Source of the DNA: Bacillus massilinigeriensis
GTDB lineage: Bacteria > Bacillota > Bacilli > Bacillales > Cytobacillaceae
Assembly: GCF_900117315.1 (NCBI RefSeq)
Contig: NZ_LT630337.1
Location: 2,799,601-2,863,600 of the forward strand
Length of the DNA stretch: 64,000 bases
Direction: 5' to 3'
Shown piece by piece: positions 46,048 through 55,406 of this stretch (its first letter is position 1; each line of letters opens with the position of its first letter). The notes below the pieces were generated by a model, which did not search any database, was not told the DNA's origin, and saw nothing but the letters and a program-made list of their open reading frames with translations. The position numbers and the translations under genes are program-made.

Positions 46048-47171
46048 TCTGTCTCCTCCTCGTCTGAAGCTTTTATCCAATAGTTTCCAGGATACTCTTT
46101 TTCTTTTTCTTCGCCGCGAAGAACTCGTAAGGCACCCTCGGCCAATGCTAGTAGCTCATCTTCCCCAGGGTGAACAATGCAATCAGCAATCCAATGAATA
46201 CGATTACTAATTTCCTCTACAAATTTCTTCCCATAGGCGAGGCCGCCAGTCAAAATAATGGCATCCACATGACCTGATAATACACAGCTTGCCGCACCAA
46301 TCTCTTTTGCAACCTGATATGCCATAGCAGAATAGACTAATCTTGCCTTCTCATTTCCGGACTCAATTAGCTTTTCAACTACTAATGCGTCGTTGGTCCC
46401 TAGATAGCCTACTAATCCACCCTGCCCAACCAGCTTTTTCATGATTTCTTCAAAATAATATTCCCCTGAAAAACTTAAAGTGACTAAATCACCTGCAGGA
46501 ACAGTTCCAGCACGTTCAGGGCTAAAAGGACCTTCTCCATTTAATCCGTTATTCACATCAATGACTCTTCCATGTTTATGTACCCCAACAGTGATTCCCC
46601 CACCCATATGAGCAACGATTAAATTTAGCTCCTCGTATTTTTTCCCTAACTGTTCGGCTACTTTTCTTGCGACAGCCTTTTGATTTAATGCATGAAAAAT
46701 ACTTTTTCGCTCGATTAAATGAAAACCAGATATTTTTGCAATAGATGCCATTTCATCCACAACAACCGGATCAACAATAAAGGATGGGATATTTAGCCCT
46801 GTTGCTATTTCATAAGCAAGAATTCCACCTAGATTTGATGCATGCTGACCGGAATAGCCTACTTTTAGATCCTCTAGCATTGCTTGATTGACAGCGTAGG
46901 TCCCCCCCTCAATTGGACGTAATAACCCCCCGCGACCACAGACTGCATCAAACTTTGAAATATCTATACCTTCCTTGCGCAATGCTTCCAAAATAGTTTC
47001 TTTTCGATATTCATATTGATTAATAATCGAATCAAACCTATGGATTACTTCTAGATCGTGTCTAATTGTTTTTTCAAAAATCGTTTGATCACTTTGAAAT
47101 ACTCCAATTTTTGTTGAGGTGGAGCCTGGATTAATAACTAGAACCTGAAACTGTATTTCTTGCAAATTCAT
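46026..47171 (-). CDS. buk: Butyrate kinase
   Basis: ASKHA-family kinase, 381 residues, making ATP and butyrate or branched acids from acyl phosphate. [17 protein letters not shown] at 10-26 is the acetate/butyrate kinase phosphate loop 1; [22 protein letters not shown] near 205 and TGGLAYGK near 315 follow. ATG 47171 has GGGGG very close (3-4 nt), an unusually short spacing. A large hairpin lies between bcd and this gene. Confidence 0.92.
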   Translation of the reverse strand: MNLQEIQFQVLVINPGSTSTKIGVFQSDQTIFEKTIRHDLEVIHRFDSIINQYEYRKETILEALRKEGIDISKFDAVCGRGGLLRPIEGGTYAVNQAMLEDLKVGYSGQHASNLGGILAYEIATGLNIPSFIVDPVVVDEMASIAKISGFHLIERKSIFHALNQKAVARKVAEQLGKKYEELNLIVAHMGGGITVGVHKHGRVIDVNNGLNGEGPFSPERAGTVPAGDLVTLSFSGEYYFEEIMKKLVGQGGLVGYLGTNDALVVEKLIESGNEKARLVYSAMAYQVAKEIGAASCVLSGHVDAIILTGGLAYGKKFVEEISNRIHWIADCIVHPGEDELLALAEGALRVLRGEEKEKEYPGNYWIKASDEEETEWQWNMM

Positions 47172-47231
47172 AAACCCCCAATATTTCCAAATCATCACAA
47201 TTTTCCCAGAAGGATACAAGACTATTATACA

Positions 47232-47316
47232 TAAAAAGGCTGAACTTAACGAAGTATCCCTCAGGTGGACACAATTTGTGAAATGGGGGGACAGTTCCTT
47301 CATTAAGCCAGCCTTG
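47232..47316 (-). terminator. Large hairpin in the operon between bcd and buk
   Basis: On the minus strand AAGGCTGGCTTAATGAAG (start at 47316) pairs with CTTCGTTAAGTTCAGCCTT with small bulges, and TTTTTAT follows. It looks like an intrinsic terminator inside an otherwise continuous operon, so it may lower expression downstream or protect the upstream mRNA end. The loop includes a GGGGGGACAGTTCC segment. Confidence 0.55.
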
Positions 47317-47333
47317 GCCTTGTTAGTCCTTAA

Positions 47334-48428
47334 TTATCTACGACTTAATATATGATGACTATTTTGTAAAAATTGGCTTCTTGAATTTCGCATTCTTTCA
47401 ATTCGCTCTTCAGCCATACGATCGGCTGCCAAGTAAGTTGGGATTCCGTCGCGAGAGGCAATTTCAATGACCTTTTCAATATTGTTATATATCAATTCAA
47501 CTCTTTTCATTGCACGGTCATAATTATAACCATATAACTCATCGGCCACATTGATTACACCACCAGCATTAATGACATAATCAGGGGCATAAACAATTCC
47601 CATCTCATGGATTTGATCACCATGACGTGCTTCCTTTAATTGATTATTGGCAGCACCTGCAATGACCTTTGCTTTAATTAATGGAATAGTATCATCGTTA
47701 ATAACAGCTCCTAATGCACAAGGAGCATATATATCACAGTCAACACCATAAATCTCATTTGGATCAACCGCTTTTGCACCAAATTCTTCTACAGCACGAT
47801 TAACAGAATCCTTGTTAATATCCGTAACGATTAATTTTGCACCTTCTTCGTGCAGATGACGACAAAGATTAAAGGCCACATTTCCTACCCCTTGCACGGC
47901 AATAACCTTCCCCTCAAGGGAGTCCGTTCCAAATGCTGCTTTAGCAGCTGCCTTCATCCCACGATAAACTCCATATGCTGTGACTGGGGACGGATTTCCT
48001 GAAGAACCAAACGCAGGAGAAATACCAGTTACATAATCTGTTTCCTCATGAATAATATCCATATCCGCAACAGTAGTTCCAACGTCTTCAGCAGTAATGT
48101 AGCGGCCATTTAAACCTTGAATGTACCGTCCGAATGCTCGAAACATTTCTTCATTTTTATCCTTGCGAGGATCTCCGATAATAACCGTCTTTCCCCCTCC
48201 AAGGTTTAACCCCGCTGCAGCATTTTTATAGGTCATTCCTTTTGCCAACCGAAGGGCATCCTCAATGGCTGCCTCTTCTGATTCATATGTCCACATACGA
48301 GTACCACCTAAAGCAGGTCCTAATGTTGTATCATGAATAGCTATAATAGCCTTTAAACCTGATTGTTTATCCTGACAAAATACTAATTGTTCATAATCAT
48401 ATTTCTCTAAATATTTGAAGATTTCCAT
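47334..48428 (-). CDS. bcd: Branched-chain amino-acid (leucine) dehydrogenase
   Basis: NAD-dependent oxidative deaminase of leucine, valine and isoleucine, 364 residues. N-terminal catalytic domain with the signature [23 protein letters not shown] (about 71-93; Lys80 in the GGGKT neighbourhood binds substrate). Rossmann domain with [15 protein letters not shown] near 180. Supplies the 2-oxo acids for Bkd. Confidence 0.95.
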   Translation of the reverse strand: MEIFKYLEKYDYEQLVFCQDKQSGLKAIIAIHDTTLGPALGGTRMWTYESEEAAIEDALRLAKGMTYKNAAAGLNLGGGKTVIIGDPRKDKNEEMFRAFGRYIQGLNGRYITAEDVGTTVADMDIIHEETDYVTGISPAFGSSGNPSPVTAYGVYRGMKAAAKAAFGTDSLEGKVIAVQGVGNVAFNLCRHLHEEGAKLIVTDINKDSVNRAVEEFGAKAVDPNEIYGVDCDIYAPCALGAVINDDTIPLIKAKVIAGAANNQLKEARHGDQIHEMGIVYAPDYVINAGGVINVADELYGYNYDRAMKRVELIYNNIEKVIEIASRDGIPTYLAADRMAEERIERMRNSRSQFLQNSHHILSRR

Positions 48429-48448
48429 GTTGTTTCCTCCTAATTTCT

Positions 48449-49360
48449 TTAAACATGATTATTTTGTACAGAGCAGATAGCTAATGCCAGCGAATTTAAT
48501 TTGCTTTCAGCATTATCTGCTCTCGAGGTCAAGACAATTGGCGCTTTTGCTCCTGCAATTACCGCACCGACTTTTGCACCCGCAAAATATATCAATGATT
48601 TGTATAAAGTGTTGCCAACTTCTATTGTAGGAACTAATAAAATATCCGCTTGACCGGCTACATCACTTTGAATGCCTTTTTGCTCTGCAGCAACAATAGA
48701 AATCGCGTTATCTAACGCAAGTGGTCCGTCAATGATACAATCCTTAATTTGCCCACGTTTGTTCATTACTGTTAAAGAGGCTGCATCTATCGTAGCTTGC
48801 ATGGAAGGGGTCACTTCTTCAACTGCGGCTATAATAGCCACTTTGGGCATCCCAATTCCTATACTCTTAGCAATATTAACGGAATTGTGAATAATTTGTG
48901 CCTTCTGCTGTAAATCTGGGGCAATATTCATTGCAGCATCCGTAATAATGATTGAATGGTCATACCCAGGTATCTCAAAGACAGCGACATGAGATAATAC
49001 GTCTCCTGTTCTTAATCCAAATTCCTTATTTAGCACTGCTTTTAACATCATAGCCGTCGGAAGATGACCTTTCATTAGAACACTTGCCTCGTTTAACCTT
49101 ACCGCCCTAACGGCTTGTTCAGCAGCAATAACTTTTGAATTTGTATGGAAAACCTTAATCCTTTTGTGATTAATGAAATGGGTACCCTTTTCTTCTAGTA
49201 ATTCTAAGATTTTTTCTTTATCACCAAATAGCATAAAGTCAGCTAAATCTTTTTCTATTGCTTGTGTAACAGCTTCAATCACCTCAGAGTCTTCTGCTGC
49301 AGCAACTGCAACCGTATGGTTACCTTCGATTGCTTGTTTATAAAGTGATTCTAATTTCAT
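48449..49360 (-). CDS. ptb: Phosphate butyryltransferase
   Basis: Converts butyryl- or branched acyl-CoA plus phosphate to acyl phosphate and CoA, ahead of Buk. The 303-residue protein belongs to the phosphate acetyl/butyryltransferase family: [16 protein letters not shown] near 92-107, [12 protein letters not shown] near 138, [11 protein letters not shown] near 213 and a final [19 protein letters not shown]. First gene of the operon under the sigma-54 promoter. ATG at 49360 follows GAGGAT; upstream codons to 49396 overlap the untranslated leader. B. subtilis name yqiS. Confidence 0.93.
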   Translation of the reverse strand: MKLESLYKQAIEGNHTVAVAAAEDSEVIEAVTQAIEKDLADFMLFGDKEKILELLEEKGTHFINHKRIKVFHTNSKVIAAEQAVRAVRLNEASVLMKGHLPTAMMLKAVLNKEFGLRTGDVLSHVAVFEIPGYDHSIIITDAAMNIAPDLQQKAQIIHNSVNIAKSIGIGMPKVAIIAAVEEVTPSMQATIDAASLTVMNKRGQIKDCIIDGPLALDNAISIVAAEQKGIQSDVAGQADILLVPTIEVGNTLYKSLIYFAGAKVGAVIAGAKAPIVLTSRADNAESKLNSLALAICSVQNNHV

Positions 49361-49404
49361 TTTGCTTATCCTCATTTTCCGCGTTACAACACTCATTTTA
49401 TATT

Positions 49405-49422
49405 ATGCAATTATTGTGCCAA
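49405..49422 (-). promoter_or_regulatory. Sigma-54 (SigL) promoter of the ptb-bkdB operon
   Basis: Minus strand TTGGCACAATAATTGCAT: GG at -24 and GC at -12 with the correct spacing, a near-perfect match to TTGGCACnnnnnTTGCAT. It is 45 bp upstream of the ptb start, and the gene next upstream encodes the enhancer-binding activator BkdR. Confidence 0.95.
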
Positions 49423-49460
49423 CTCTAATTGTTGTGAGAAACACTATATAATTCAGGAAG

Positions 49461-49481
49461 CATCCTGCATGATTTTGCATA
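49461..49481 (-). promoter_or_regulatory. Candidate BkdR upstream activating site
   Basis: TGCATGATTTTGCATA includes TGCA half sites 11 bp apart, and a further GCAT lies just to the left. It is about 45 bp upstream of the sigma-54 promoter, where enhancer sites are expected. No consensus for BkdR is known to me. Confidence 0.3.
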
Positions 49482-49490
49482 CTATGAAAT

Positions 49491-51218
49491 TTATTGCACG
49501 CTATTATTTGCAATGTTATACTTTTCGATTTTATAATATAAATTTCTAATGGATAATCCAAGATTTTTTGCAGTTAATGTTTTATTGCCTAAATTCTTTT
49601 TTAACATTTTTTCAATGATTGTTTTTTCGTAGTCTTCAACCATCTTCGAGAGTGGAACTTCTTCGTTCATTGAAGAGAAGGACTCAGATGGAAAATTTGG
49701 CATTTGGGGCTGAATCATCATATTTGGTACATGAATCGTGTTTATTACCTTCTCATGGTTGTCCATAAATATAATCGCTCGCCCTAATATATTTTCCAAT
49801 TCCCTTACATTTCCTGGCCAATGATATTGCATTAAAAGCTGCATGGCATGTTCAGATATCCCTTCAACATTTCTTCCGTAATCCGAGTTGATTTTTTGGA
49901 TTAACCTCGCACATAACAAAGGAATGTCTTCCATTCGATTTCTTAATGGGGGAATATGTATGGGCATCCGGTTTAAACGGTAATAAAGGTCCTCTCTAAA
50001 GGTTCGATTTGCTATTCCCTTTTCAAGATTGACATTTGTAGCCGCGATTACTCGAACATTTATTGGGATTGCCTTTGTTCCCCCAACCCTAACGATTTCT
50101 CTTTCCTGCAATACTCTTAATAGTTTCGCTTGGGTATTCGCCGTTAATTCACCGATTTCGTCTAAAAAAATACTACCGTTATTGGCTTCCTCAAATAGAC
50201 CTCTTTTTCCGCCTCTCTTTGCACCACTAAAGGCCCCTTCTTCATAACCAAATAATTCGCTTTCAAGCAAGGATTCAGTTAATGACGCACAATTCACACG
50301 AATAAAATTATTGTATCTCCGCTCACTCTCATTATGGATCGCATGTGCAAACAATTCCTTCCCTGTTCCTGATTCTCCCCTTAACAGAATAGTTGCCGGT
50401 GTGCTGGCTCCAAGCTTTGCTTGTCCAATAGCTATTTTCATTTCTTCCGAATTTCCAATAATGTCTTCAAAGGTGTACTTGGCTTCAAGCTTTCGAATAA
50501 TTTGCCGCGCGCGTATTAATTCCCTGTTTAAATTTTTGATTTCGGACATATCTTGAATAACCCCAACACTACCCTTTACCTTTCCACCTACGATAACAGG
50601 AGCTACATTCACGATTACTTCCTTTTTATTCGGGCCAACTCTCATAGGTACTCCTCTAACAGCCTTCTTGGTTTGCAATACTTGCATATGTACACTTTCA
50701 CCTTCAGAAATATCTGCAGTTGCAGGCTTTCCTATCACTTCGTCCTTAGTTAATCCAGTAAGCCTTGTGTAGGCAGGATTGATTAATATCCCTCTTCCAT
50801 TTTCGTCCACAACCGAAATAGCCTCCTCGCTAGACTCAATGATTGCTTGCAGCATAGAATCATGCTTATAGGATTCATTTCTAAGCATGGATATTAAATC
50901 CGTTTTTTCCTCCATTAATTTGGCAATTAAATAGGCAACACTTCCAGGAATCAAAACTGTATTTTTGCTTTTAGCCGCCCTTAACTCATTGAATAATTGC
51001 TGATCCCCTGTCACCTCAATGACAATATCTATCTGACTTGTTAAAAAGGGACGCCAATCGATTGTCGTCGTTATCCCTTCATTTTCTGCAAATCTCAATC
51101 CAGGGGCATTTGGATTATGATCTGCAACTACCACTACATTCAACACATCTGTTTCCTTCAATATCTTCAAAATAGATATTCCACCAGTGCCCGCCCCTAC
51201 AATCATGACCGATTGCAT
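49491..51218 (-). CDS. bkdR: Sigma-54-dependent activator BkdR
   Basis: Activator of the branched-chain operon, 575 residues. Residues 1-105 form a Rossmann-like domain ([14 protein letters not shown] at 5-18). A PAS domain follows (about 120-225; [25 protein letters not shown]). The AAA+ domain (about 250-475) has Walker A GESGTGKE at 281-288, the sigma-54 contact loop GAFSGA at 328-333 (T to S variant) and Walker [13 protein letters not shown] Fis-type HTH ends it ([21 protein letters not shown]). ATG 51218 follows GGGGTGATG. Confidence 0.92.
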   Translation of the reverse strand: MQSVMIVGAGTGGISILKILKETDVLNVVVVADHNPNAPGLRFAENEGITTTIDWRPFLTSQIDIVIEVTGDQQLFNELRAAKSKNTVLIPGSVAYLIAKLMEEKTDLISMLRNESYKHDSMLQAIIESSEEAISVVDENGRGILINPAYTRLTGLTKDEVIGKPATADISEGESVHMQVLQTKKAVRGVPMRVGPNKKEVIVNVAPVIVGGKVKGSVGVIQDMSEIKNLNRELIRARQIIRKLEAKYTFEDIIGNSEEMKIAIGQAKLGASTPATILLRGESGTGKELFAHAIHNESERRYNNFIRVNCASLTESLLESELFGYEEGAFSGAKRGGKRGLFEEANNGSIFLDEIGELTANTQAKLLRVLQEREIVRVGGTKAIPINVRVIAATNVNLEKGIANRTFREDLYYRLNRMPIHIPPLRNRMEDIPLLCARLIQKINSDYGRNVEGISEHAMQLLMQYHWPGNVRELENILGRAIIFMDNHEKVINTIHVPNMMIQPQMPNFPSESFSSMNEEVPLSKMVEDYEKTIIEKMLKKNLGNKTLTAKNLGLSIRNLYYKIEKYNIANNSVQ

Positions 51219-51369
51219 TTCATCACCCCATCCTGATAACGAAATTTTCTGCACAATCATTCTGCAATTTTTTTCACAATAATATTGTAAATTGATTATT
51301 GGTTGTTGACAAATCAATTCTTTGATTTAATATTTTTCATAAAGGATCTATTTTGAGAGGATTTTTCTA

Positions 51370-51651
51370 ATGGTACGAATAATTGCATTGGTCATACTTG
51401 TTATTCCCGGTTTAATTGCTGGACTTGGGATAAAATTAATGCGTGATATGGTTTTTGGAATTCTCCTTGCTCCCTTTCCATCTCTTTGGTTACAATTTCT
51501 AGCAGGTCTTATTTTCTCTATTGCAGGTGTCGGATTTATTGCTGGTTTTATCCTTCATCGCGACCGGAAGAAAAATAAGGTTCAATCTAGATTTCAACAA
51601 AAAGATAGCGAAGAGAACCAAACACCACTGGATGAAAACAAGAATTTTTGA
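51370..51651 (+). CDS. yqzF: YqzF-like small membrane protein (DUF2627)
   Basis: A 93-residue protein with two membrane segments (about 4-22 and 42-62) separated by KLMRDMVFGILLAPFPSLWLQ (about 23-43), and a hydrophilic C-tail. Function unknown. It is divergent from bkdR, as in B. subtilis. SD GAGAGGAT precedes the ATG at some distance. Confidence 0.8.
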   Translation: MVRIIALVILVIPGLIAGLGIKLMRDMVFGILLAPFPSLWLQFLAGLIFSIAGVGFIAGFILHRDRKKNKVQSRFQQKDSEENQTPLDENKNF

Positions 51652-51668
51652 TCGTTTTACTATAAACA

Positions 51669-51755
51669 AAAAGAGGCCGTTCATAAAAAGGGGCAGACAT
51701 CACTTAAATTTACTTAAGTAGTGTTAGGCCCCAATTCTTTTGAATAGCCTCTTTT
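51669..51755. terminator. Very long hairpin between yqzF and the phosphodiesterase gene
   Basis: AAAAGAGGC (51669-51677) and GCCTCTTTT (51747-51755) form the base; GGGGC/GCCCC and CACTT/AAGTaGTG add inner helices over 87 nt. T runs on both strands. Convergent genes end on each side, so bidirectional termination is likely; the size and nested symmetry also fit a small dispersed repeat. Confidence 0.7.
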
Positions 51756-52482
51756 ATTGATACTCTTTTCTTATTTTAATTGCTTTCACTGGATCATCAG
51801 TAATAATTGATGTACACCCAACTTCAAAAAATCGGCGCATATCCTCCTCTTTATTAACCGTAAAAGGTCTTACTGATATTCCTGCTTCCAAAGACGCCTT
51901 AACTAATATATTTGGAGCAGCTTCCAATTTAGGATGAATTCCTTTTGAACGAATCGATTGAGCATAGACCCACGGCATATAAAGTCCCTCTAAGTATAAT
52001 GGGGCCGTTTCTATTTCAGGTGCTAGTCGATAACAATATACAATGCTGTAATGATTAAAGGATGAAAAAATCATTCTATTGGAAAGACCATAATGTCTAA
52101 TAAGTGAAATAACCTTTTCTTCCATGCCTTTATATGGGAACTTCCCATTTTTAAATTCAATGTTACAAATTAATTCATTTGTTTTTAACCATTCAAAAAC
52201 CTCTTTTAAGGTTGGAATGGTTTGCTTTTTCAGATTCAATATTTTATGATGGCCAGCATTTAGCTTCCTTAAATCTTGATAAGTATAATCTTTAACAAAA
52301 CCAGTTCCGTCCGTTGTTCGATCTACTTTTTCATCATGTATTATGACAATTTCTCCGTCACGAGTGAGCTGTACATCGAGCTCGATGCCATCAGCACCAG
52401 CCTTTTCCGCTTCCATAAAAGCTAACATTGTATTTTCGGGATATTTAGCGGAATAGCCTCTATGCGCAAGGATAGATGTCAA
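51754..52482 (-). CDS. yqiK: Glycerophosphodiester phosphodiesterase (YqiK-like)
   Basis: Hydrolyses glycerophosphodiesters to glycerol 3-phosphate and alcohol; 242 residues, no signal peptide, so cytosolic (UgpQ-like). ILAHRGYSAKYPENT at 4-18 contains the catalytic His-Arg; GIELDVQLTRDGEIVIIHDE near 36-55 has metal ligands Glu, Asp and the second His; NIEFKNG near 115. Gene starts 28 bp after the upstream DUF342 gene. Confidence 0.9.
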   Translation of the reverse strand: MTSILAHRGYSAKYPENTMLAFMEAEKAGADGIELDVQLTRDGEIVIIHDEKVDRTTDGTGFVKDYTYQDLRKLNAGHHKILNLKKQTIPTLKEVFEWLKTNELICNIEFKNGKFPYKGMEEKVISLIRHYGLSNRMIFSSFNHYSIVYCYRLAPEIETAPLYLEGLYMPWVYAQSIRSKGIHPKLEAAPNILVKASLEAGISVRPFTVNKEEDMRRFFEVGCTSIITDDPVKAIKIRKEYQ

Positions 52483-52509
52483 ATGACCACTTCCTTCAAT
52501 ATGAAATTA

Positions 52510-54084
52510 TTATTCAAAATGCATTGTATTCTGTTCAGCAAAAAACGTCCCTTTAACTTTCGATTCTAATTTTTTTTGGATGTTTTTTATTTTTACCATT
52601 GTGTCTGGATAGGCAATTTCTTGAATGGATATCTGTCCCTCGCCCTTTGTTTCTAACAGGCTCATTAAAGCCTTTCTTTGATTATCGAGGGATTGGATAA
52701 TCATTAGCTCTTTATCTAACTTATTAAGGGCTTCATGATATTGTTTCTTTTGATGATCGTTTAATTCTTCATATAATCCTTCATATACTTCAATTTGACG
52801 TCTCAGGCTTTCCACATGAATAATTCCTTTTTTATACTGAATCAGAGTAGCCTCAAGCTCTTCTTGGACCTTTGTGCGATCAAATCCCTCAACATGAATA
52901 TATGTTTTCTTTTCCATTTTATTTCCTACAATGCCGGCTACAACTTTTCCTTTTGCTTCAACTAATCCACCGATGAGTTTTCCTGACCTAGAATCAAGAA
53001 AAATATTTCTACCTTTTAGTATGCTTCCCATTGAATAAAATCCAATATGAATATCCCCACCTGCTTCAACTCTACAATCATTCGCATGCTTTAAATATAT
53101 ATTTTTATTCGCTTTAATTAATGTCTCTCCTTTACCAAAGACACCACCCTTTATATAAATATCACCGAAATAGGAAATTACCTCCTTTGCACCACTTATT
53201 CCCATTTCACCAAGGATAGAAATATCTTTGCTAGCTTTCACACTATAACCATCAAGGATAATCCCATTTATTGTAATGCTTCCATCAAATTTAATGTTTC
53301 CAGTTTTAACACCCACATCCCCTTCAACAAATAAATGACTTCCAACGGATATTCTTCCGCCGTTAAATGTTACAACTCCATCATTTAGCGCTCTTAAGAC
53401 AACGCTTTCATTCTCCTTAAACTCACAGACTGTCTTTGGATCATAAAGGATCTTTCTGTCTCTCCCACCTTTAGGTAAAACTAGTTCACCTGTGACAGTC
53501 ATGCCTGGAGTTCCATTCGTAGGAGGTTTCTTTTCACCTAACCAGTCGCCTTTTTTCACCTCATCGATGAAATGCATATCGAAAAAATTAGCCTTACCAT
53601 CCTCTTTAATCGTTGGACGTCGTTCAGATGGTTTAAAATATGTAATGATGGCATCCTTGCCATTTTCAGGTTCTTTTCCTACAGCAATTATTAAATCCTT
53701 TTGTGGGATTAGTTTATTTAGCGCATTGATTTGTATACCCTCTTTAACGCCATTTTTGTGGAGTGTTTCTAATATTTTGGAGTAAATATTTTCTCTATTC
53801 TCGGATAGTTCTTGTTCAGTACAGTTTATTCTTATTTTTGCAGACATTTGATCCTTTGAGATGGTCAAAGAAATAAATGGTTTATATTCACCAATATGAA
53901 CCCGAACATGATCGGCTTTTTCAAGTGCCATTTTTAAGGAGTTAAATTTAGTTATGGCCACCCTAGGGATTTTTTGAAGAATTTTCTCAAAGCTTTTTAA
54001 AGAATAAGGGCCTTTTTCTACTGTAATGTAAATGAATCCATTCTCTTCTTCTAATTTCAGACCTTCAACCTTAATTAATTCCAT
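52510..54084 (-). CDS. FapA family protein (DUF342)
   Basis: A 524-residue protein of the FapA/DUF342 family. The centre (about 190-400) is a repetitive beta-strand region (NGTPGMTVTGE, LNDGVVTFNGGRISV, HLFVEGDVGVKTGNIKFDGSITINGII), expected as a beta-helix; the C-terminal part (about 405-495) is a coiled coil. In Vibrio a FapA binds IIA-glucose to control flagellar placement; the Bacillus role is unknown. It lies immediately downstream of spo0A on the same strand. Confidence 0.8.
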   Translation of the reverse strand: MELIKVEGLKLEEENGFIYITVEKGPYSLKSFEKILQKIPRVAITKFNSLKMALEKADHVRVHIGEYKPFISLTISKDQMSAKIRINCTEQELSENRENIYSKILETLHKNGVKEGIQINALNKLIPQKDLIIAVGKEPENGKDAIITYFKPSERRPTIKEDGKANFFDMHFIDEVKKGDWLGEKKPPTNGTPGMTVTGELVLPKGGRDRKILYDPKTVCEFKENESVVLRALNDGVVTFNGGRISVGSHLFVEGDVGVKTGNIKFDGSITINGIILDGYSVKASKDISILGEMGISGAKEVISYFGDIYIKGGVFGKGETLIKANKNIYLKHANDCRVEAGGDIHIGFYSMGSILKGRNIFLDSRSGKLIGGLVEAKGKVVAGIVGNKMEKKTYIHVEGFDRTKVQEELEATLIQYKKGIIHVESLRRQIEVYEGLYEELNDHQKKQYHEALNKLDKELMIIQSLDNQRKALMSLLETKGEGQISIQEIAYPDTMVKIKNIQKKLESKVKGTFFAEQNTMHFE

Positions 54085-54238
54085 ATATTGTGATTCCCCT
54101 TTATAAAGGTACTATGGTTATTATAATAGAAAAACGAGTAGGAATTTTTGAAACAATTATTAATTTTTTCGAAATGTTGAATGTTAAAAAAAGGGGGAAC
54201 TAGGGAGATTGAGAAAAATATATTAGTTATATATATTT

Positions 54239-54295
54239 AAGGGACTGTCCCATAAGGTACCAAACACCTTTTTGGAACAGCCCCATTTTTTGAAA
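54239..54295. repeat. Hairpin element between spo0A and the FapA-type gene
   Basis: GGGACTGTCCCATAAGGT (54241-54258) folds with ACCTTTTTGGAACAGCCCC (54266-54284), with one bulge. The plus strand has a T run (TTTTTTG) after it, where no gene is known; the minus strand has only TTAAAT. It may act as spo0A terminator or be a small dispersed repeat, since GGGACAGTTCC also occurs in the bcd-buk hairpin. Confidence 0.5.
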
Positions 54296-54320
54296 AAAGG
54301 GATATTATGCCTCCAATAAT

Positions 54321-55115
54321 TTAAGAAGCTTTATGTTCAAGACGTAATTTATCAGCCACCATAGCAATGAATTCTGAATTGGTTGGCTTCGCTTTCGACA
54401 TGCTGACTGTGTAACCAAATAAAGAAGAAATTGAATCAATATTTCCACGACTCCATGCAACCTCGATTGCATGACGAATCGCACGTTCTACACGGCTAGC
54501 CGTTGTATTATATTTCTTAGCAATATCTGGATATAAAACCTTTGTAATAGAACCAAGCAATTCAATATCATGATATACCATCGATATCGCTTCTCTTAAA
54601 TAAAGATATCCTTTGATATGCGCAGGAACACCTATCTCATGGATAATGCTTGTTATGCTGGCATCAAGATTTTTTGGCTTGGATTCAATTGGAGTACGAT
54701 AAACTGGATTAGAAGCTGGTTTTCTGATGATTGCATTGGAGCGCCCGCTTACTTGACGGATATGATTTGCTAAGTTTTCTAGATCAAATGGTTTTAGAAT
54801 GAAATAGGATGCGCCCAGTTCTACTGCTTTTTTCGTTACATCCTCCTGGCCAAAAGCAGTCAACATGATAACGCTTGGCTGTGGACCTTTTTTCAAATCG
54901 CGTATTCTTTCTAAGACTGCTAATCCATCTAAATGTGGCATAATAATATCTAAAACAAGAACGTCTGGTTCAACCTGTTGGAGAACATTCAAACATTCTT
55001 GACCATTATGTGCGACACCTACTACTTGCATATCATCTTGAGAAGATATGTAGTCTTCTATCATTCCTACTAATTCTCTGTTGTCATCAACAACACATAC
55101 TTTTATTTTCCTCAC
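54321..55115 (-). CDS. spo0A: Sporulation master regulator Spo0A
   Basis: Response regulator, 264 residues, end point of the phosphorelay that commits cells to sporulation. Receiver domain 1-125 with acidic pocket VVDDNREL and phosphorylated Asp in [13 protein letters not shown] near 56; linker; C-terminal DNA-binding domain about 150-264 with [19 protein letters not shown] and [23 protein letters not shown] start follows GAGGAGGAT. Promoter region has sigma-H and 0A sites. Confidence 0.98.
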   Translation of the reverse strand: MRKIKVCVVDDNRELVGMIEDYISSQDDMQVVGVAHNGQECLNVLQQVEPDVLVLDIIMPHLDGLAVLERIRDLKKGPQPSVIMLTAFGQEDVTKKAVELGASYFILKPFDLENLANHIRQVSGRSNAIIRKPASNPVYRTPIESKPKNLDASITSIIHEIGVPAHIKGYLYLREAISMVYHDIELLGSITKVLYPDIAKKYNTTASRVERAIRHAIEVAWSRGNIDSISSLFGYTVSMSKAKPTNSEFIAMVADKLRLEHKAS

Positions 55116-55180
55116 AAATTATATCCTCCTCGATCTATTTCTTGTCTCATATTCATCTCTATACTTTTATTCTAAATTAC

Positions 55181-55209
55181 AAATTCGACAATGCAACAAT
55201 AATTCCTTT
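55181..55209 (-). promoter_or_regulatory. Sigma-H promoter of spo0A (Ps), with 0A box in the -10
   Basis: Minus strand AAAGGAATT (55201-55209), 11-bp spacer, GTCGAATTT (55181-55189): a full match to the sigma-H consensus RnAGGAWWW-N11-RnnGAATWW. A Spo0A box, TGTCGAA (55184-55190), overlaps the -10, fitting the known autoregulation. Confidence 0.85.
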
Positions 55210-55272
55210 AAATTTATAAAATTTTCTAAAAAAGGGTATATATTCTCAAATTTCCTTTGATTTTCTTTCATT

Positions 55273-55321
55273 TTCGACTTTATTCGTCAGTTGACAAAGC
55301 AATAACTAGGAATTTGTCGAA
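55273..55321. promoter_or_regulatory. Upstream Spo0A boxes of spo0A
   Basis: TGTCGAA in plus orientation at 55315-55321 matches the 0A box exactly. AGTCGAA in minus orientation at 55273-55279 has one mismatch. Together with the box in Ps they resemble the cluster of 0A boxes at B. subtilis spo0A. Confidence 0.65.
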
Positions 55322-55362
55322 AAATCTTCATATCAGTATCATCCACTATTTTATCAAATCCA

Positions 55363-55399
55363 TAAAAAAAAGACCAATCCCTTAAATTGGATTAGTCTT
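55363..55399 (-). terminator. Terminator of spoIVB
   Basis: AAGACCAATCC (55370-55380) pairs with GGATTAGTCTT (55389-55399), 11 bp with one G-U; at least seven T follow on the minus strand. Confidence 0.85.
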
Positions 55400-55406
55400 A
55401 AATGAT

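Noticed and set aside
47172-47303. N-terminal extension of butyrate kinase
   Set aside because: The extra codons lie across the bcd-buk hairpin and match nothing; the ATG at 47171 begins the family sequence.
51499-51721. Small frames over the yqzF 3' end and the long hairpin
   Set aside because: They are explained by the symmetry of the hairpin and the yqzF gene; no SD.
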